Positions 1 through 9,612 of a DNA stretch of 64,000 bases are shown in pieces. Source of the DNA: Roseicella aerolata (GTDB lineage Bacteria > Pseudomonadota > Alphaproteobacteria > Acetobacterales > Acetobacteraceae); contig NZ_JAJAQI010000014.1 in assembly GCF_020523605.1 (NCBI RefSeq), positions 1 through 64,000 on the forward strand. Reading direction: 5' to 3'. A program made the position numbers and the translations under genes. Under the pieces are notes generated by a model. It made no database searches. It was not told the DNA's origin and saw only the letters and a list, made by a program, of their open reading frames with translations. Positions within the stretch are counted from its first letter, which is position 1. Every line of letters begins with the position of its first letter.

Positions 1-116
1 AGGCCTGCCCGCGACGCCACGCCATCGAAGCCTCCAGCCCAAGCTGGACACCTACGAATCACACCACCTCGCGCCGCAGCCAATCACAAGCCGATTCCAG
101 CCAGGGCTACTCGGGT

Positions 117-803
117 CTAACGCCCCGCCGCGAGCTGGCGGTTCTCCAGCCGGCTCAGCAGCCGCACCACCGGCCAGAGCAGCAGGAAGTAGATCACCGC
201 CGCGGCCATGATCGGCGTCGCGTTATAGGTGACGCTCTGCGCCTGCCGCGCCTGGAAGAGCAGTTCGGGCATCGCCACCACGCTGGCGATGGAGGTGAGC
301 TTCACCACCTCCAGCGTGTTGCTGATCAGGTCCGGCAGCACGTTCCGCACGGCCTGGGGCAGGATCACATGGGCCATGGCCTGGCCGCGGGTCAGGCCCG
401 TGCTGCGCGCCGCCTCCATCTGGCCCCGCGGCACGCTCTCGATGCCCGCCCGCAGGATTTCCCCGTAATAGGCGCCGGTATTGAGGAAGAAGCCGATCGC
501 CACCGCGCCGAGCGCCGAGACCTCCAGCCCCGCGAAAGGCAGGCCGGCATAGACGAAGACCAGCAGCACCAGCGGCGGCAGGGCGCGGAACAGGTCGACC
601 CAGGCCATCAGCGGCCAGCGCACCAGCGGGTGGCGCACGGTGGAGAGCAGCGCGAGGATGACGCCGCCGAGCAGGCCGAGCGGCACCACCACGGCGGAGA
701 GCAGCAGGGTCATCTGGAAGCCCTGCCAGAGGATCGGCCAGGCCTGCTCCAGGATCTCGAGCGAGAAGAAGGCGGTCAGGAAATCGTCCAGCGTGATCTC
801 CAT
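117..803 (-). CDS. Polar amino-acid ABC transporter permease (HisM/GlnP type)
   Basis: This 228-aa integral membrane protein is one of two permease subunits of an amino-acid importer in the inner membrane. Hydrophobic segments lie near residues 25-50, 60-85, 90-110 and 195-215. The EAA loop that contacts the ATPase is visible as EAARSTGLTRGQAMAHVILP, the usual form in the HisMQ/GlnP family. Length matches the family (215-240 aa). Its start codon lies 4 bp beyond the stop of the sister permease, so the two are translated as a pair. The ATPase and binding-protein genes lie further upstream on the same strand but are separated by an opposing gene. The amino acid carried cannot be read from the permease. 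Confidence 0.93.
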   Translation of the reverse strand: MEITLDDFLTAFFSLEILEQAWPILWQGFQMTLLLSAVVVPLGLLGGVILALLSTVRHPLVRWPLMAWVDLFRALPPLVLLVFVYAGLPFAGLEVSALGAVAIGFFLNTGAYYGEILRAGIESVPRGQMEAARSTGLTRGQAMAHVILPQAVRNVLPDLISNTLEVVKLTSIASVVAMPELLFQARQAQSVTYNATPIMAAAVIYFLLLWPVVRLLSRLENRQLAAGR

Positions 804-807
804 CGCC

Positions 808-1488
808 TTACCTCTTCCACGCGAAGCGCGTCTCGATCCAGCGGCCCGCGATCACCACCGGGAAGAACAACACGATATAGGCGACGGCGCCGAGGGTCAG
901 CGGCGTCGGGTTGAAGGAGAAGGAGACACCCGCCTGCGCCGCGCCCAGGATCTCCGAGACCGCGACGACGGAGCCGAGCGCGGTGCCCTTGGTGATGGCG
1001 ATGGTGCGGTTGGTCAGCGGCGGGATCACCATGCGCACCGCCTGCGGCAGGATGACGTGGCCGAGGGTCTGGAGGAAGGAGAGGCCGGTCGAGCGCGCCG
1101 CTTCCCACTGACCGCGCGGCGTCGCGGTGATGCCGGCCCAGAAGATCTCCTCGGCGAAGGCCATCAGCACGAGGGAGAGCGAGAGCCAGGTGGCGGCGAA
1201 GCCCGAGAGCTGCAGGCCCGCCGCCGGCAGGCCGAAATAAAGCAGGGCGATGATCACGAGCGGCGGCAGGGCGCGGAACAGATCGACCGTGAAGACGATC
1301 AGCCAGGTCAGCGGCCGGATGCCCAGGCTCCGCAGCACCGCCAGCGCCAGCCCGGCCGCGAGCCCGGTCGCGATGATGCAGAGCGCGAGCAGGATGGTCA
1401 GCCAGAAGCCGTCGATGATCCTCGGCAGGTATTCCCAGGCCACCTTCGCGTTGAAGAAGGAGTCGAGGAAGCGGTCCCAGCCGCTCAT
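808..1488 (-). CDS. Polar amino-acid ABC transporter permease, second subunit
   Basis: This 226-aa inner-membrane permease is paralogous to its downstream neighbour and should form a heterodimer with it. The family EAA loop reads EAARSTGLSFLQTLGHVILP. I start it at 1488 (MSGWDRFLDSFF) because the open frame continues upstream into low-complexity sequence that does not resemble the family, and because the result is the usual length. It belongs with the ATPase at 2156-2938 and the binding protein at 2935-3801, but the opposing gene at 1560-2147 sits in between. This permease pair therefore either needs its own promoter or depends on transcription reading through the opposing gene. Confidence 0.92.
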   Translation of the reverse strand: MSGWDRFLDSFFNAKVAWEYLPRIIDGFWLTILLALCIIATGLAAGLALAVLRSLGIRPLTWLIVFTVDLFRALPPLVIIALLYFGLPAAGLQLSGFAATWLSLSLVLMAFAEEIFWAGITATPRGQWEAARSTGLSFLQTLGHVILPQAVRMVIPPLTNRTIAITKGTALGSVVAVSEILGAAQAGVSFSFNPTPLTLGAVAYIVLFFPVVIAGRWIETRFAWKR

Positions 1489-1559
1489 GCCGCGATGCCC
1501 TTGCAACGAAACCGCCCGCGGGTGCAGACCTGCGGGACCTTGCCATGGAAGCCCATGCG

Positions 1560-2147
1560 ATGACCTTGTCCGGACGCGCCACCCTGCCGCTGCTGGCCCT
1601 GCTGATGCTGGCCGCCTTCGGCCCGCCACCGGAGGCGGAGCGCGCCATCCCCGGCGGCAGGCCGGGCTTCATCAGCGATGGCGCCAGCGGCTGCTGGATC
1701 TGGGTCGGCGGCCTGCCCGCCTCGGCCGAAGCCGTGACCGGCCACTGGACCGGCGCCTGTCCGGAAGGCCCGGCCGAGGGCGAGGGCCGCGCCGTGACGA
1801 CCTGGCGCGAGGAGGGGCAGGAGAAGCAGATGGTCTATGAGGGCCCGCTCCGCCGCGGCAAGGCGGAGGGGCGCGGCCGGCTCTCGCATTACGAGAGCGG
1901 CCAGCTCCGGGTGCAGGAGGAAGGGGAGTACCGGGACGACTATTTCACCGGCGGCCGCTTCACCATTCCCGCGGCAGGCCTGGTCTATGAGGGTGGCTGG
2001 TTCCGGGACGGCCCGCACGGCCAGGGCCGGCTGATAGTGAACGGCCGGACCTTCGAGGGGCGGTGGGAGCTGGGCTGCCTCGATACGGGCGGCGCCTGGA
2101 TCGCCTTCACCCGCCCGCCGAAGAGCTGCGCCGACCAGGCGACCTGA
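1560..2147 (+). CDS. Exported MORN-repeat protein
   Basis: This 195-aa protein begins with a hydrophobic export signal (LPLLALLMLAAFG, residues 9-21) and continues with MORN-type repeats, seen as YEGPLRRGKAEGRGRL, YEGGWFRDGPHGQGRL and FEGRWELG. MORN repeats are short beta-hairpins used for binding or scaffolding; no enzyme domain is visible. Two cysteines in the N-terminal half (CWIW, GACPEG) and two near the end could form disulfides in the periplasm. An in-frame ATG at 1545 would add MEAHA. I prefer 1560 because it gives a cleaner signal peptide and has GGAAG at a suitable distance. It lies on the opposite strand inside an amino-acid ABC gene set and ends 8 bp from the ATPase stop. Specific function unknown. 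Confidence 0.75.
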   Translation: MTLSGRATLPLLALLMLAAFGPPPEAERAIPGGRPGFISDGASGCWIWVGGLPASAEAVTGHWTGACPEGPAEGEGRAVTTWREEGQEKQMVYEGPLRRGKAEGRGRLSHYESGQLRVQEEGEYRDDYFTGGRFTIPAAGLVYEGGWFRDGPHGQGRLIVNGRTFEGRWELGCLDTGGAWIAFTRPPKSCADQAT

Positions 2148-2155
2148 CGGCATGC

Positions 2156-2934
<779 letters not shown>

Positions 2935-2938
<4 letters not shown>

Positions 2939-3801
2939 GAACAGGCCGCGGTGTTCGGCGTCGCATCGTAGCCGGGCAGGCCGGGCGGGCCGAAGCCGGG
3001 GAAGACGACGCGCTCGGCATCATCCTCCTTCGGCTCGGCGCCGAACCACTTCTTCGACAGGGCGGCGATGGTGCCGTCCTTCTTCAGGCATTCGATCACC
3101 TGCTCCATCTGGTTGCGCGCCGCGGCGCTGTCCTGCCGGAAGGGGGTACCCCAGTGCAGCCGCGTCCCCGGCAGCACGAAATCCGCCACGTATTGCGGGC
3201 TGCGGGTCGCGCTGTACTTCACCACGGTGTTGCCGGAGAGGTTGGCATAGGCCCGCCCCTGGATCACCGCCTGCGCCGCATCCGCCTGGCTGTCGAAGGC
3301 CAGCAGCGTCAGGTTCAGCCGCTCGGCATTGCGGGTCACCCATTGCTCATAGGGCGTGCCCTTGTTGACGCTGATCGCCTTGCCGCGCAGATCCTCCTCG
3401 GACTTGATGGGCGGCGTGCCGCGGCGGATGCCGAATTGCAGCTCGGTCCAGAGATAGCCCTCGGTGAAGAGCAGGTTCGCCGCCCGTTCCGGCGTCACCG
3501 TGGTGGGGGCGCAGAGGAAGTCGTAGCGCCCGGCATTCATCGCCGGGATCAGGCCGGAGAAGCTGGCCGAGGTGATCTCGACCGGCCGGCCCATCCTCTT
3601 CCCGATGGCGTCGAACAGGTCGATCTGGAAGCCCTGCACCCCGCCCTGCAGGCTGGGGAAGGCATGCGGCGCGAAGGTGCCGTCCACCCCGCAGCGCAGC
3701 GGCGGCTGGCCGGAGCCGGTGGCACCCACCGTGATGGTCTGCGCGGCGGCGGCCGTTGCCAGGCCGGCGGAGAGCGAGAGGGCGGCAAGCAGCAGGCGCA
3801 T
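2935..3801 (-). CDS. Amino-acid ABC transporter periplasmic binding protein
   Basis: This 288-aa family-3 solute-binding protein has a Sec signal peptide ([20 protein letters not shown], cleavage near AAA-QT). The mature part carries family features: [20 protein letters not shown] near residue 65, the hinge region around [15 protein letters not shown], and a C-terminal AALSKKWFG. The internal cysteines may form disulfides. I start at 3801, where the signal peptide begins; the longer open frame upstream is antisense-like. It is the first gene of the importer set and is coupled by a 4-bp overlap to the ATPase. The ligand is not predictable from visible residues; polar or acidic amino acids are the usual substrates of this family. 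Confidence 0.9.
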
Positions 3802-4080
3802 GTCGTTTGGGCTCCGGCAGGGCGGGTGATGCGGCGGCAGGTTCCCGCATCCGTCCCGGGGGCGCAACCGGGCGGGGATGGGCGCATGGGCAGTCCGGCA
3901 CCTGCCACTGCCCGCGCCTTGGGCGGGTTCGCGCCGGCCTGCCCAGGGCCTCGGCAGGCCCGCATCCCCCTCCCTGCCATGAAATCGCCTCAGCCTTTCC
4001 CCCTTCGCGCCAAGTCCCGGGTGTTCAAGGGGGGCACGGGCGCTTCGCCCGGGCCGGGAAGCCAAGGGAACCTCGCCGCC

Positions 4081-4290
4081 ATGCAACGCATCGCCTGCAC
4101 GCTGATCGGGAGCGCACTGACGCTGATCACCGCCCTCGTCGGGCTGCTGCTGAGCGATGCGCTCGCCCCGGGACGGGTGCCGCCCATGCTGGCCTTCTGG
4201 GGCGCCTGCGGGTCCGGCGCGCTGCTGATCGCGGGCCTTGCCCTGCTGGAATTCGGCCCGCGCGAGGCCGTGCGCCGCACGGTTGGCTAA
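4081..4290 (+). CDS. Small two-helix membrane protein, unknown function
   Basis: This 69-aa protein has two predicted membrane helices (about residues 5-26 and 36-58) separated by a short loop (DALAPGRVPPML), and a positively charged tail (REAVRRTVG). AAGGGAACC lies upstream as a possible ribosome-binding site. The frame is open far upstream, but that part is antisense to the binding-protein gene. I recognise no family. It stands alone between the divergent ABC set and a convergent porin gene, and a GC-rich hairpin follows. The regular hydrophobic pattern supports a real gene; its expression is uncertain. Confidence 0.5.
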   Translation: MQRIACTLIGSALTLITALVGLLLSDALAPGRVPPMLAFWGACGSGALLIAGLALLEFGPREAVRRTVG

Positions 4291-4314
4291 GGCCGCGGCG
4301 CCCGCCCACCTCCA

Positions 4315-4337
4315 GGCCCGCCTCAGGCGGGCGGGCC
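4315..4337. terminator. GC-rich hairpin between convergent genes
   Basis: CCCGCC-TCA-GGCGGG forms a tight stem, extended by outer GG/CC pairs across a one-base bulge. It lies 25 bp after the small membrane-protein stop and about 100 bp from the porin stop, where a terminator serving both strands would be expected. There is no T-run, which is common in high-GC genomes. Confidence 0.4.
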
Positions 4338-4433
4338 TGCCCTTGATCCGGCACGCGGCCGGCCGGCACCGCGGCGCGGCGCCGGGCCGCCTGCGTCACG
4401 CCCGGCAGGAGCCGGGCATTCCGCCGCCCGGCC

Positions 4434-5981
4434 TCAGAAGGCGAGCTGGCTGCGCAGCCCGATAGTGTGGAAGCGCTCGCCGATCTGGGTCGTCCCCGCC
4501 GCGTTCAGCCGGTCCACATTCACGATGTTCCAGTTCAGCACGAAGCGCAGGTAGTTGTTGGGGTACCAGGAGAGCGAGGTGCCGATGATCTCCTGCCGCC
4601 CGCCGAAGACGCCGCCGGTCGCCGCCTGTGGCCGGCCGCGCGTCACCCGGTCGTTCAGGTCGGCGAGGCTCCAGCGCAGCGCCAGCTCCCAGGCGCCGGC
4701 CCCCCCGCCCTGCAGGCTGAAGGGATTGGCCGGATCCGGCCGGCGGAAGGCGGCGCTGCTGGTGCTGTAGCGGCGCGGCTCGCCGGTGATCACCCAGCTC
4801 GCCTCGACATAGCCGCCCTCGAACGCCAGGTCCGGGCGCGGCGAGGTCCCGGACTCGGACTGGTCCACGCCGATCCGCACATACTCGCCCTGCAGCAGGA
4901 AATTCCGCCAGCGCAGGCCGAATTCGGGGCCGACGGTCCAGGCGCCGTCGGCCGGCAGCCCGCCGGTGTCGATCAGCCGGGTCTGGTCGATGCGCCATTC
5001 CGGCCGGTCCCGCAGCCGCAGCGACTGCCCCTCGGAATCGCGCCGGATGTCGAAGGCGTAGGAGCCGGTGACGCCGAGATGCAGGTCGGCATCGTCATCC
5101 GTCCAGGGCCGGCCGGCGACGCGCAGCATGGCGCCGGTCTGCCCCGTGGTCGCCTGGCTGTCCTCGTTCGAGCCGTAGGAATCGCCGGTCAGATAGGCGG
5201 AGGCGAACCAGCGCTCCGCCGCCCAGCGCCCGCCGATGACGGCGCGCGCATCGCCGGCGGCGATGTTGCGGGCGATCTCGATGATGCTCGGCCGCTCCAG
5301 CATCAGGAAATCGTTCGAGCTCATCGCATCGCCGAGCCCGAAATGCGGCTTGTAGTAGCCGAGGGTCAGCGTGAGCGGCCGGACCGGCGACCAGTTGAAA
5401 TTCGCCTCGTAAAGCGTCGGCGTGCCGTCCGGGGAGCCGCCGAAATCCGGCGTGAGGTTGAGCTGGAAGTCGTCATAGCGGAAGCCGAAGAGCAGCCTGC
5501 CGCGGCGGAGATTCTGGCCGAAGGTGTCCAGCCGCTCGCCCGGGCTGTCCGCCGCGCCCGGCTGGCCCTGGATGGCGCCGCCGACATCCCACTGGACCTG
5601 CCCGCCCATGAAGGCCTGGAAGCGGCCATCGGCCGAGCTGATGGTCGGCCTGCCATCGCGGAAAGCCAGGCGGACCTGATCGGGCGGCGGCGCCTCGGTC
5701 AGGCGCGGCGGCGGCGGGGTGGTGTCGAGCCGGCGCTGCGCCGCCTGCGCCTCGCTGCGGGCCTGCGCCGCCTCCTGCCGCGCGGCGCGGGCTTCCGTCT
5801 CGCGCGCCTGCATGTCGCGGCGCATGCGGGTCAGCTCGCCCTGCAGGGCGCGGATCTGCCGCTCGATCGCCTCCATCCGGGCGGCATCCTGCGCCCGGGC
5901 CGGGGGGGCGCCGAGGGCAAGGACCAGGCCGAGGCCGCCGAGGGCGATCCCCGCCGGGATCCGGTGCGCGATGCTGGCCAT
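4434..5981 (-). CDS. Outer-membrane porin, Porin O/P family
   Basis: This 515-aa protein has a signal peptide ending near APPARA-QD. A coiled-coil-forming segment (residues about 33-90, many Glu/Arg/Gln/Ala) follows, then a long beta-strand-rich region of alternating aromatic and polar residues, ending in Phe (LRSQLAF) as outer-membrane beta barrels usually do. The strand pattern (RLLFGFRYDDFQLNLTPDF, then LTLGYYKPHFGLG) matches the phosphate-selective OprO/OprP family, where an N-terminal coiled coil is typical. Whether it passes phosphate cannot be told: no phosphate genes are nearby. It is a single gene, followed by a hairpin shared with the converging small gene. Confidence 0.88.
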   Translation of the reverse strand: MASIAHRIPAGIALGGLGLVLALGAPPARAQDAARMEAIERQIRALQGELTRMRRDMQARETEARAARQEAAQARSEAQAAQRRLDTTPPPPRLTEAPPPDQVRLAFRDGRPTISSADGRFQAFMGGQVQWDVGGAIQGQPGAADSPGERLDTFGQNLRRGRLLFGFRYDDFQLNLTPDFGGSPDGTPTLYEANFNWSPVRPLTLTLGYYKPHFGLGDAMSSNDFLMLERPSIIEIARNIAAGDARAVIGGRWAAERWFASAYLTGDSYGSNEDSQATTGQTGAMLRVAGRPWTDDDADLHLGVTGSYAFDIRRDSEGQSLRLRDRPEWRIDQTRLIDTGGLPADGAWTVGPEFGLRWRNFLLQGEYVRIGVDQSESGTSPRPDLAFEGGYVEASWVITGEPRRYSTSSAAFRRPDPANPFSLQGGGAGAWELALRWSLADLNDRVTRGRPQAATGGVFGGRQEIIGTSLSWYPNNYLRFVLNWNIVNVDRLNAAGTTQIGERFHTIGLRSQLAF

Positions 5982-6347
5982 GGAACACTCCCCCTTCCTG
6001 CGCGTGGCGGAAGCCGGTTCTGCCCGCCCGCTGGCGCTTCCGCAGGCGGCGAACGCAGTCGTTTCCGTGACTTTGCATGCGCGGCATGGGTGGCGAGGCG
6101 CGACGGGTTCACCTCAGCGCGAGGAGAGCCTCCCCTGCACATCGGGGCGGAACCGCCTGGGCATTCCGCAACCAGCGGGCGACAGCCATTATCCATGCCA
6201 TGGCACGAATGTCACAGCCGGCGCGCCTCGCGGGCCAGGGTGTCGCCTCCCGCCGCTGTGTCGGCGCCGGGCCGCGATCCGCGCGATGCTGTCCCGGCCG
6301 GCCGCAGGCCCATGGCGCGCGGCCGGGCGGGAAGGGAAATTTCAGCC
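5982..6347. other. Divergent intergenic region without a gene
   Basis: This 366-bp stretch separates the porin start (minus strand) from the repeat-protein start (plus strand) and must hold both promoters. I found no convincing -35/-10 pair, operator or RNA gene. The open frames crossing it have arginine-, glycine- and alanine-rich composition typical of non-coding high-GC DNA. Confidence 0.5.
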
Positions 6348-7283
6348 ATGCAGCATGAAGCCTCCACCCTCGTGGAAGCCCCGCCGGACAGCATCCCCTA
6401 CACCGAACATGGCGACGGGCCGGGCGTGCTCGGCGGCCAGCAGACCGCCGGCAACCAGTCCCTGCCCCGGGGGCTCAGCGACGTCATCCGGGACAGGGGC
6501 ATCAGCCCCGGCGACATCTTCCTCACCCTCCTGGGCGATGCCGATGTGCTCTGGGACCGGGCGGCGGGGGGCCATGACAGCCTCTCGGGCCCCGGCGGCA
6601 CCTCCGTCCTCATCGGCGATGCGCAACTGATGCTGGACTTCGCCACGGGCGGCCGGGACGTGCTGCGGGCGAGCGGCAATTTCATCACGGCCTTCGGCGA
6701 TGCCGAGATCATGGCGGACGACACCAGGGGCGGGAATGACGACCTGCTCGGCGGCGCCGGCCTCAGCGCGCGCGGGGCCGCGGTCAACGAATTGTACGGG
6801 GATGCCTGGCTCATGACCGGCCGCGCCACGGGCGGGAACGACCTGGTCACCGGCGGCGGCTCCTATCCCGGCAGCACGAACAGCCTGTATGGCGACGCCG
6901 GGATCCTGGCGGGCGAGGCGCGGGGCGGCAACGACACGCTGGTCAGCGGCACCAATGCCGACAACGACATGTGGGGCGATGCCGCAATCATCGCCGGGGA
7001 GGGCGTGACGACGGGCCGCGACGTCTTCGTCATCAGCCCCTTCAGCCAGGCGAACCGCATCCATGACTTCGAGCAGGGCCAGGACCGGATCGACCTGACC
7101 GGCTATGCCAGCCAGGGCATCCGCGGCTTCGCGGACCTGCAGCCGAAGATCCAGGTGACCGAGTCCGGCAGCTTCATCCTCTTCAGCCGCACGGAGAGTG
7201 GGCCGCCGAGCCCGGTGGTTGAGAACACCCTCACCGTGCTCGACCTCTCCACCCTGACGGCCGCGGACTTCCTCTTCGGCTGA
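6348..7283 (+). CDS. RTX-like repeat protein with GDA repeats
   Basis: This 311-aa protein has six imperfect repeats starting with Gly-Asp-Ala at residues 63, 90, 117, 151, 182 and 210. The pattern is GDAxxM, about six variable residues, then GGxDxLxG. The GGNDxL half is the calcium-binding turn of RTX proteins; the GDA half is less usual. The C-terminal 85 residues (FVISPFSQANRIHDFEQGQDRIDLTGY, split here only for reference as FVISPF then IHDFEQGQDRIDL) resemble the end of hemolysin-type proteins that follows the repeats in type I secreted substrates. There is no Sec signal, which fits type I secretion, but no transporter genes are in the window. Start at 6348 follows GGGAAATTTCAGCC. No enzymatic domain is visible; a surface or extracellular calcium-binding role is inferred. 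Confidence 0.75.
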   Translation: MQHEASTLVEAPPDSIPYTEHGDGPGVLGGQQTAGNQSLPRGLSDVIRDRGISPGDIFLTLLGDADVLWDRAAGGHDSLSGPGGTSVLIGDAQLMLDFATGGRDVLRASGNFITAFGDAEIMADDTRGGNDDLLGGAGLSARGAAVNELYGDAWLMTGRATGGNDLVTGGGSYPGSTNSLYGDAGILAGEARGGNDTLVSGTNADNDMWGDAAIIAGEGVTTGRDVFVISPFSQANRIHDFEQGQDRIDLTGYASQGIRGFADLQPKIQVTESGSFILFSRTESGPPSPVVENTLTVLDLSTLTAADFLFG

Positions 7284-7354
7284 GCCGCGGCCGGGCATCC
7301 TTCCTGGGGGCGGCGTCACGCTGCGGGGCGTGCGCGCCCCCTCGGAGACCCGCG

Positions 7355-8446
7355 CTACCCGGCCTCGGGGTAGAGTCCGCGCAGCCCGGCCTCGGAGGCG
7401 TCGCAGCGCCCTCGCTCAGTGATCAGGCCGGTGACGAGGCGGGCCGGCGTCACGTCGAAGGCCGGGTTGGCGGCCGGGCTGCCCTCCGCCGCGACGCGGA
7501 TGGTCTCCAGCCGGCCATCTGCGGTGCGGCCGGTCAGGTCCGTCACCTCCGCCTCGGCCCGCTCCTCGATCGGGATCTCGGCGACGCCGTCCCCGACGCG
7601 CCAGTCGATGGTGGAATGCGGCAGCGCCACCCAGAAGGGCACGCCGTTGTCCCGCGCCGCCAGCGCCTTCAGATAGGTGCCGATCTTGTTGGCGACGTCC
7701 CCCGTCCGGGTCACCCGGTCGGTGCCGACGATGCAGAGATCGACCTCGCCATGCTGCATCAGGTGGCCGCCGGCATTGTCGGCGATGACGGTATGCGCCA
7801 CGCCGTGCTTGCCGAGTTCGAAGGCGGTCAGCGCGGCGCCCTGGTTGCGCGGCCGGGTCTCATCCACCCAGACATGCACCGGGATGCCCTCGTCATGCGC
7901 CTGGTAGATGGGGGAGAGGGCGGTGCCGTAATCCACCGTCGCCAGCCAGCCGGCATTGCAATGCGTCAGGACGTTCACCCTCTCGCCCGGCTTCCTCGCC
8001 GCGATTTCCCGCAGCAGGGGCAGGCCGTGCTCGCCGATGCGGCGGCAGGTCTCGGCATCATCGTCGGCGATCGCCTGGGCCTCGGCATAGGCGGCCGCCA
8101 CGCGCTCGCCCGCCGGCAGGTTGTGCAGCCGGGCGCGCATGCGGTCCAGCGCCCAGCGCAGGTTGATGGCGGTGGGGCGGGTCTCGCCCAGCATCGCCAC
8201 CACCCGGTTGAGGCTCTCGGTGGAGGCATCGGCGCGCAGGGCCAGGGCGACGCCATAGGCCGCGACCGCGCCGATCAGCGGCGCGCCGCGCACCTGCATG
8301 GAGCGGATGGCATGCGCCACCTGCTGCGCATCGGTCAGGCGGAGGATGTCGAGCTGCCAGGGCAGCTTCGTCTGGTCGAGGATGCGGACGGACCAGCCAT
8401 CCGCATCCACCCAGACGCTGCGATAGGGGGTGCCGTCGATCTTCAT
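7355..8446 (-). CDS. mtnA: S-methyl-5-thioribose-1-phosphate isomerase
   Basis: This 363-aa cytosolic enzyme converts methylthioribose-1-phosphate to methylthioribulose-1-phosphate in methionine salvage. Diagnostic segments are [14 protein letters not shown], the catalytic-cysteine motif [18 protein letters not shown], the Asp of [20 protein letters not shown], and the tail region [20 protein letters not shown]. Length equals the family norm. I start at 8446 ([11 protein letters not shown]), where homology to the family would begin; the upstream extension is low complexity. No other methionine-salvage genes are adjacent, so it stands alone here. The related eIF2B-like and ribose-1,5-bisphosphate isomerases are less likely given these motifs. 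Confidence 0.95.
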   Translation of the reverse strand: MKIDGTPYRSVWVDADGWSVRILDQTKLPWQLDILRLTDAQQVAHAIRSMQVRGAPLIGAVAAYGVALALRADASTESLNRVVAMLGETRPTAINLRWALDRMRARLHNLPAGERVAAAYAEAQAIADDDAETCRRIGEHGLPLLREIAARKPGERVNVLTHCNAGWLATVDYGTALSPIYQAHDEGIPVHVWVDETRPRNQGAALTAFELGKHGVAHTVIADNAGGHLMQHGEVDLCIVGTDRVTRTGDVANKIGTYLKALAARDNGVPFWVALPHSTIDWRVGDGVAEIPIEERAEAEVTDLTGRTADGRLETIRVAAEGSPAANPAFDVTPARLVTGLITERGRCDASEAGLRGLYPEAG

Positions 8447-8749
8447 GGGGCCCCAGATGCGGCGGGCGGGGCGGAAAGTAAACCGCCCGGGGCGCGGCGC
8501 CCAAGCGGGGCGGCGGGCCGGCCTGACCGGCGCCCGGGCCGAAGCGCCGGCCATTGCAGAACCGGATGGCATGCGGGGCGCGCGCCGCAATCGCCGGCCC
8601 GGCCGTCTCCTGCCAGCGGCATGGCTGTTCCATTCATGCCGGACGCCGGAACGGGCGCCGCCGCAACTGCGGCATCGCCGGGGTTTGCGGGGCAGACCGC
8701 CCGGCGATCGGGGGGACCGTCGATGGGCTGCCATCCACGGCCCCAGGCC
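8447..8749. other. Intergenic region without a gene
   Basis: This 303-bp region lies between mtnA and the glutathione-transferase gene, both on the minus strand, so it holds the mtnA promoter and the 3' end of the transferase transcript. I see no supported coding frame, RNA or strong palindrome. Confidence 0.5.
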
Positions 8750-9391
8750 TCAGTCCAGCAGCAGCCGCATGCCCGGATCGCCCTTCGCCATGGCCCGCCG
8801 ATAGGCCTCCCGCCCGCCGATCCGTTGCAGATAGGCGCGGATGGCGGGGTAGGGCGTGACATCCACCGGGTGGAAATAGCGCATGGTGGTCAGGGTGAAG
8901 CCGATCATGATGTCGGCTGCGGTGAATTCCTGCCCCGCCAGCCAGGGCACGGCTGCCAGCCGGGACTCGACCAGCCCGAGCGCGCGGTCCAGCCGCCCCT
9001 GCATCGCCTGCCGCACCGGATTGTCCGCCGGCAGGTTCAGCCGGCCGAGGATCATCATCCGGCCCATGGCAGGCTGCAGCGTGCCGTTGGTGAAATGGAA
9101 CCAGTAGAGGTAGTCGGCGAAGGCCGGGTGCTGCGGGCCGGGCGCCAGCCGCCCGCCGCCATGCCTCGCCAGGATGTATTCCATGATCGCGGCGGATTCG
9201 GCCAGCACCAGCCCGTCCTCGGTGATCACCGGGGCGGCGCCGATCGGGTGCAGCGCCTTCAGCTCCGGCGGCGACAGGATGGTCACCGGGTCGCGCGTGT
9301 AGTGTCGCAGCGCATAGGGGATGCCCAGTTCCTCGCAGAGCCAGACGATCCGCTCCGACTGGGACTTGCCCAGGTGATGCACGGTGAGCAT
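8750..9391 (-). CDS. Glutathione S-transferase family protein
   Basis: This 213-aa soluble protein has a thioredoxin-like N-terminal domain (MLTVHHLGKSQSERIVWLCEELGIPY) read in two parts: LTVHHLGKSQSERIVW then the first helix. The glutathione-binding cis-Pro region is GAAPVITEDG, followed by AESAAIMEYI. The all-helical C-terminal domain contains the N-capping motif FTAADIMIGFTL. A serine early in the first helix (KSQSER) could be the thiol-activating residue. GGAGGGGAAAGGCC upstream supports the start. Substrate unknown. It is a single gene with no functional link visible to mtnA downstream or pal upstream. Confidence 0.9.
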   Translation of the reverse strand: MLTVHHLGKSQSERIVWLCEELGIPYALRHYTRDPVTILSPPELKALHPIGAAPVITEDGLVLAESAAIMEYILARHGGGRLAPGPQHPAFADYLYWFHFTNGTLQPAMGRMMILGRLNLPADNPVRQAMQGRLDRALGLVESRLAAVPWLAGQEFTAADIMIGFTLTTMRYFHPVDVTPYPAIRAYLQRIGGREAYRRAMAKGDPGMRLLLD

Positions 9392-9612
9392 GGCCTTTCC
9401 CCTCCCGGCGGGCGGGCCGCGCCGCGCCGCCGCCCTGCATCGGCCGGAATCACGCCCGGCGCAACCGGCCGGCGCGGCAGGCGTGCCGCAGCGGGCCGGT
9501 TTTCGCGTGTTGCGCGCAAGCTCTGCTTGCGCTCCTGCCGCCGCCGGGCGATGCCGTGGCCCGTGGGGCGGCCGCGCCTGCCGTCCCGGCCCTGTAGCAG
9601 AGAGAATGTCCT

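Noticed and set aside
1-116. RNA gene or regulatory element at the window start
   Set aside because: No cloverleaf, palindrome or promoter pattern was found in these 116 bases.
4467-7283. Plus-strand frame of 938 codons ending in the RTX-like protein
   Set aside because: The first two thirds are antisense to the porin; only the part from the ATG at 6348 has repeats and a ribosome-binding site.
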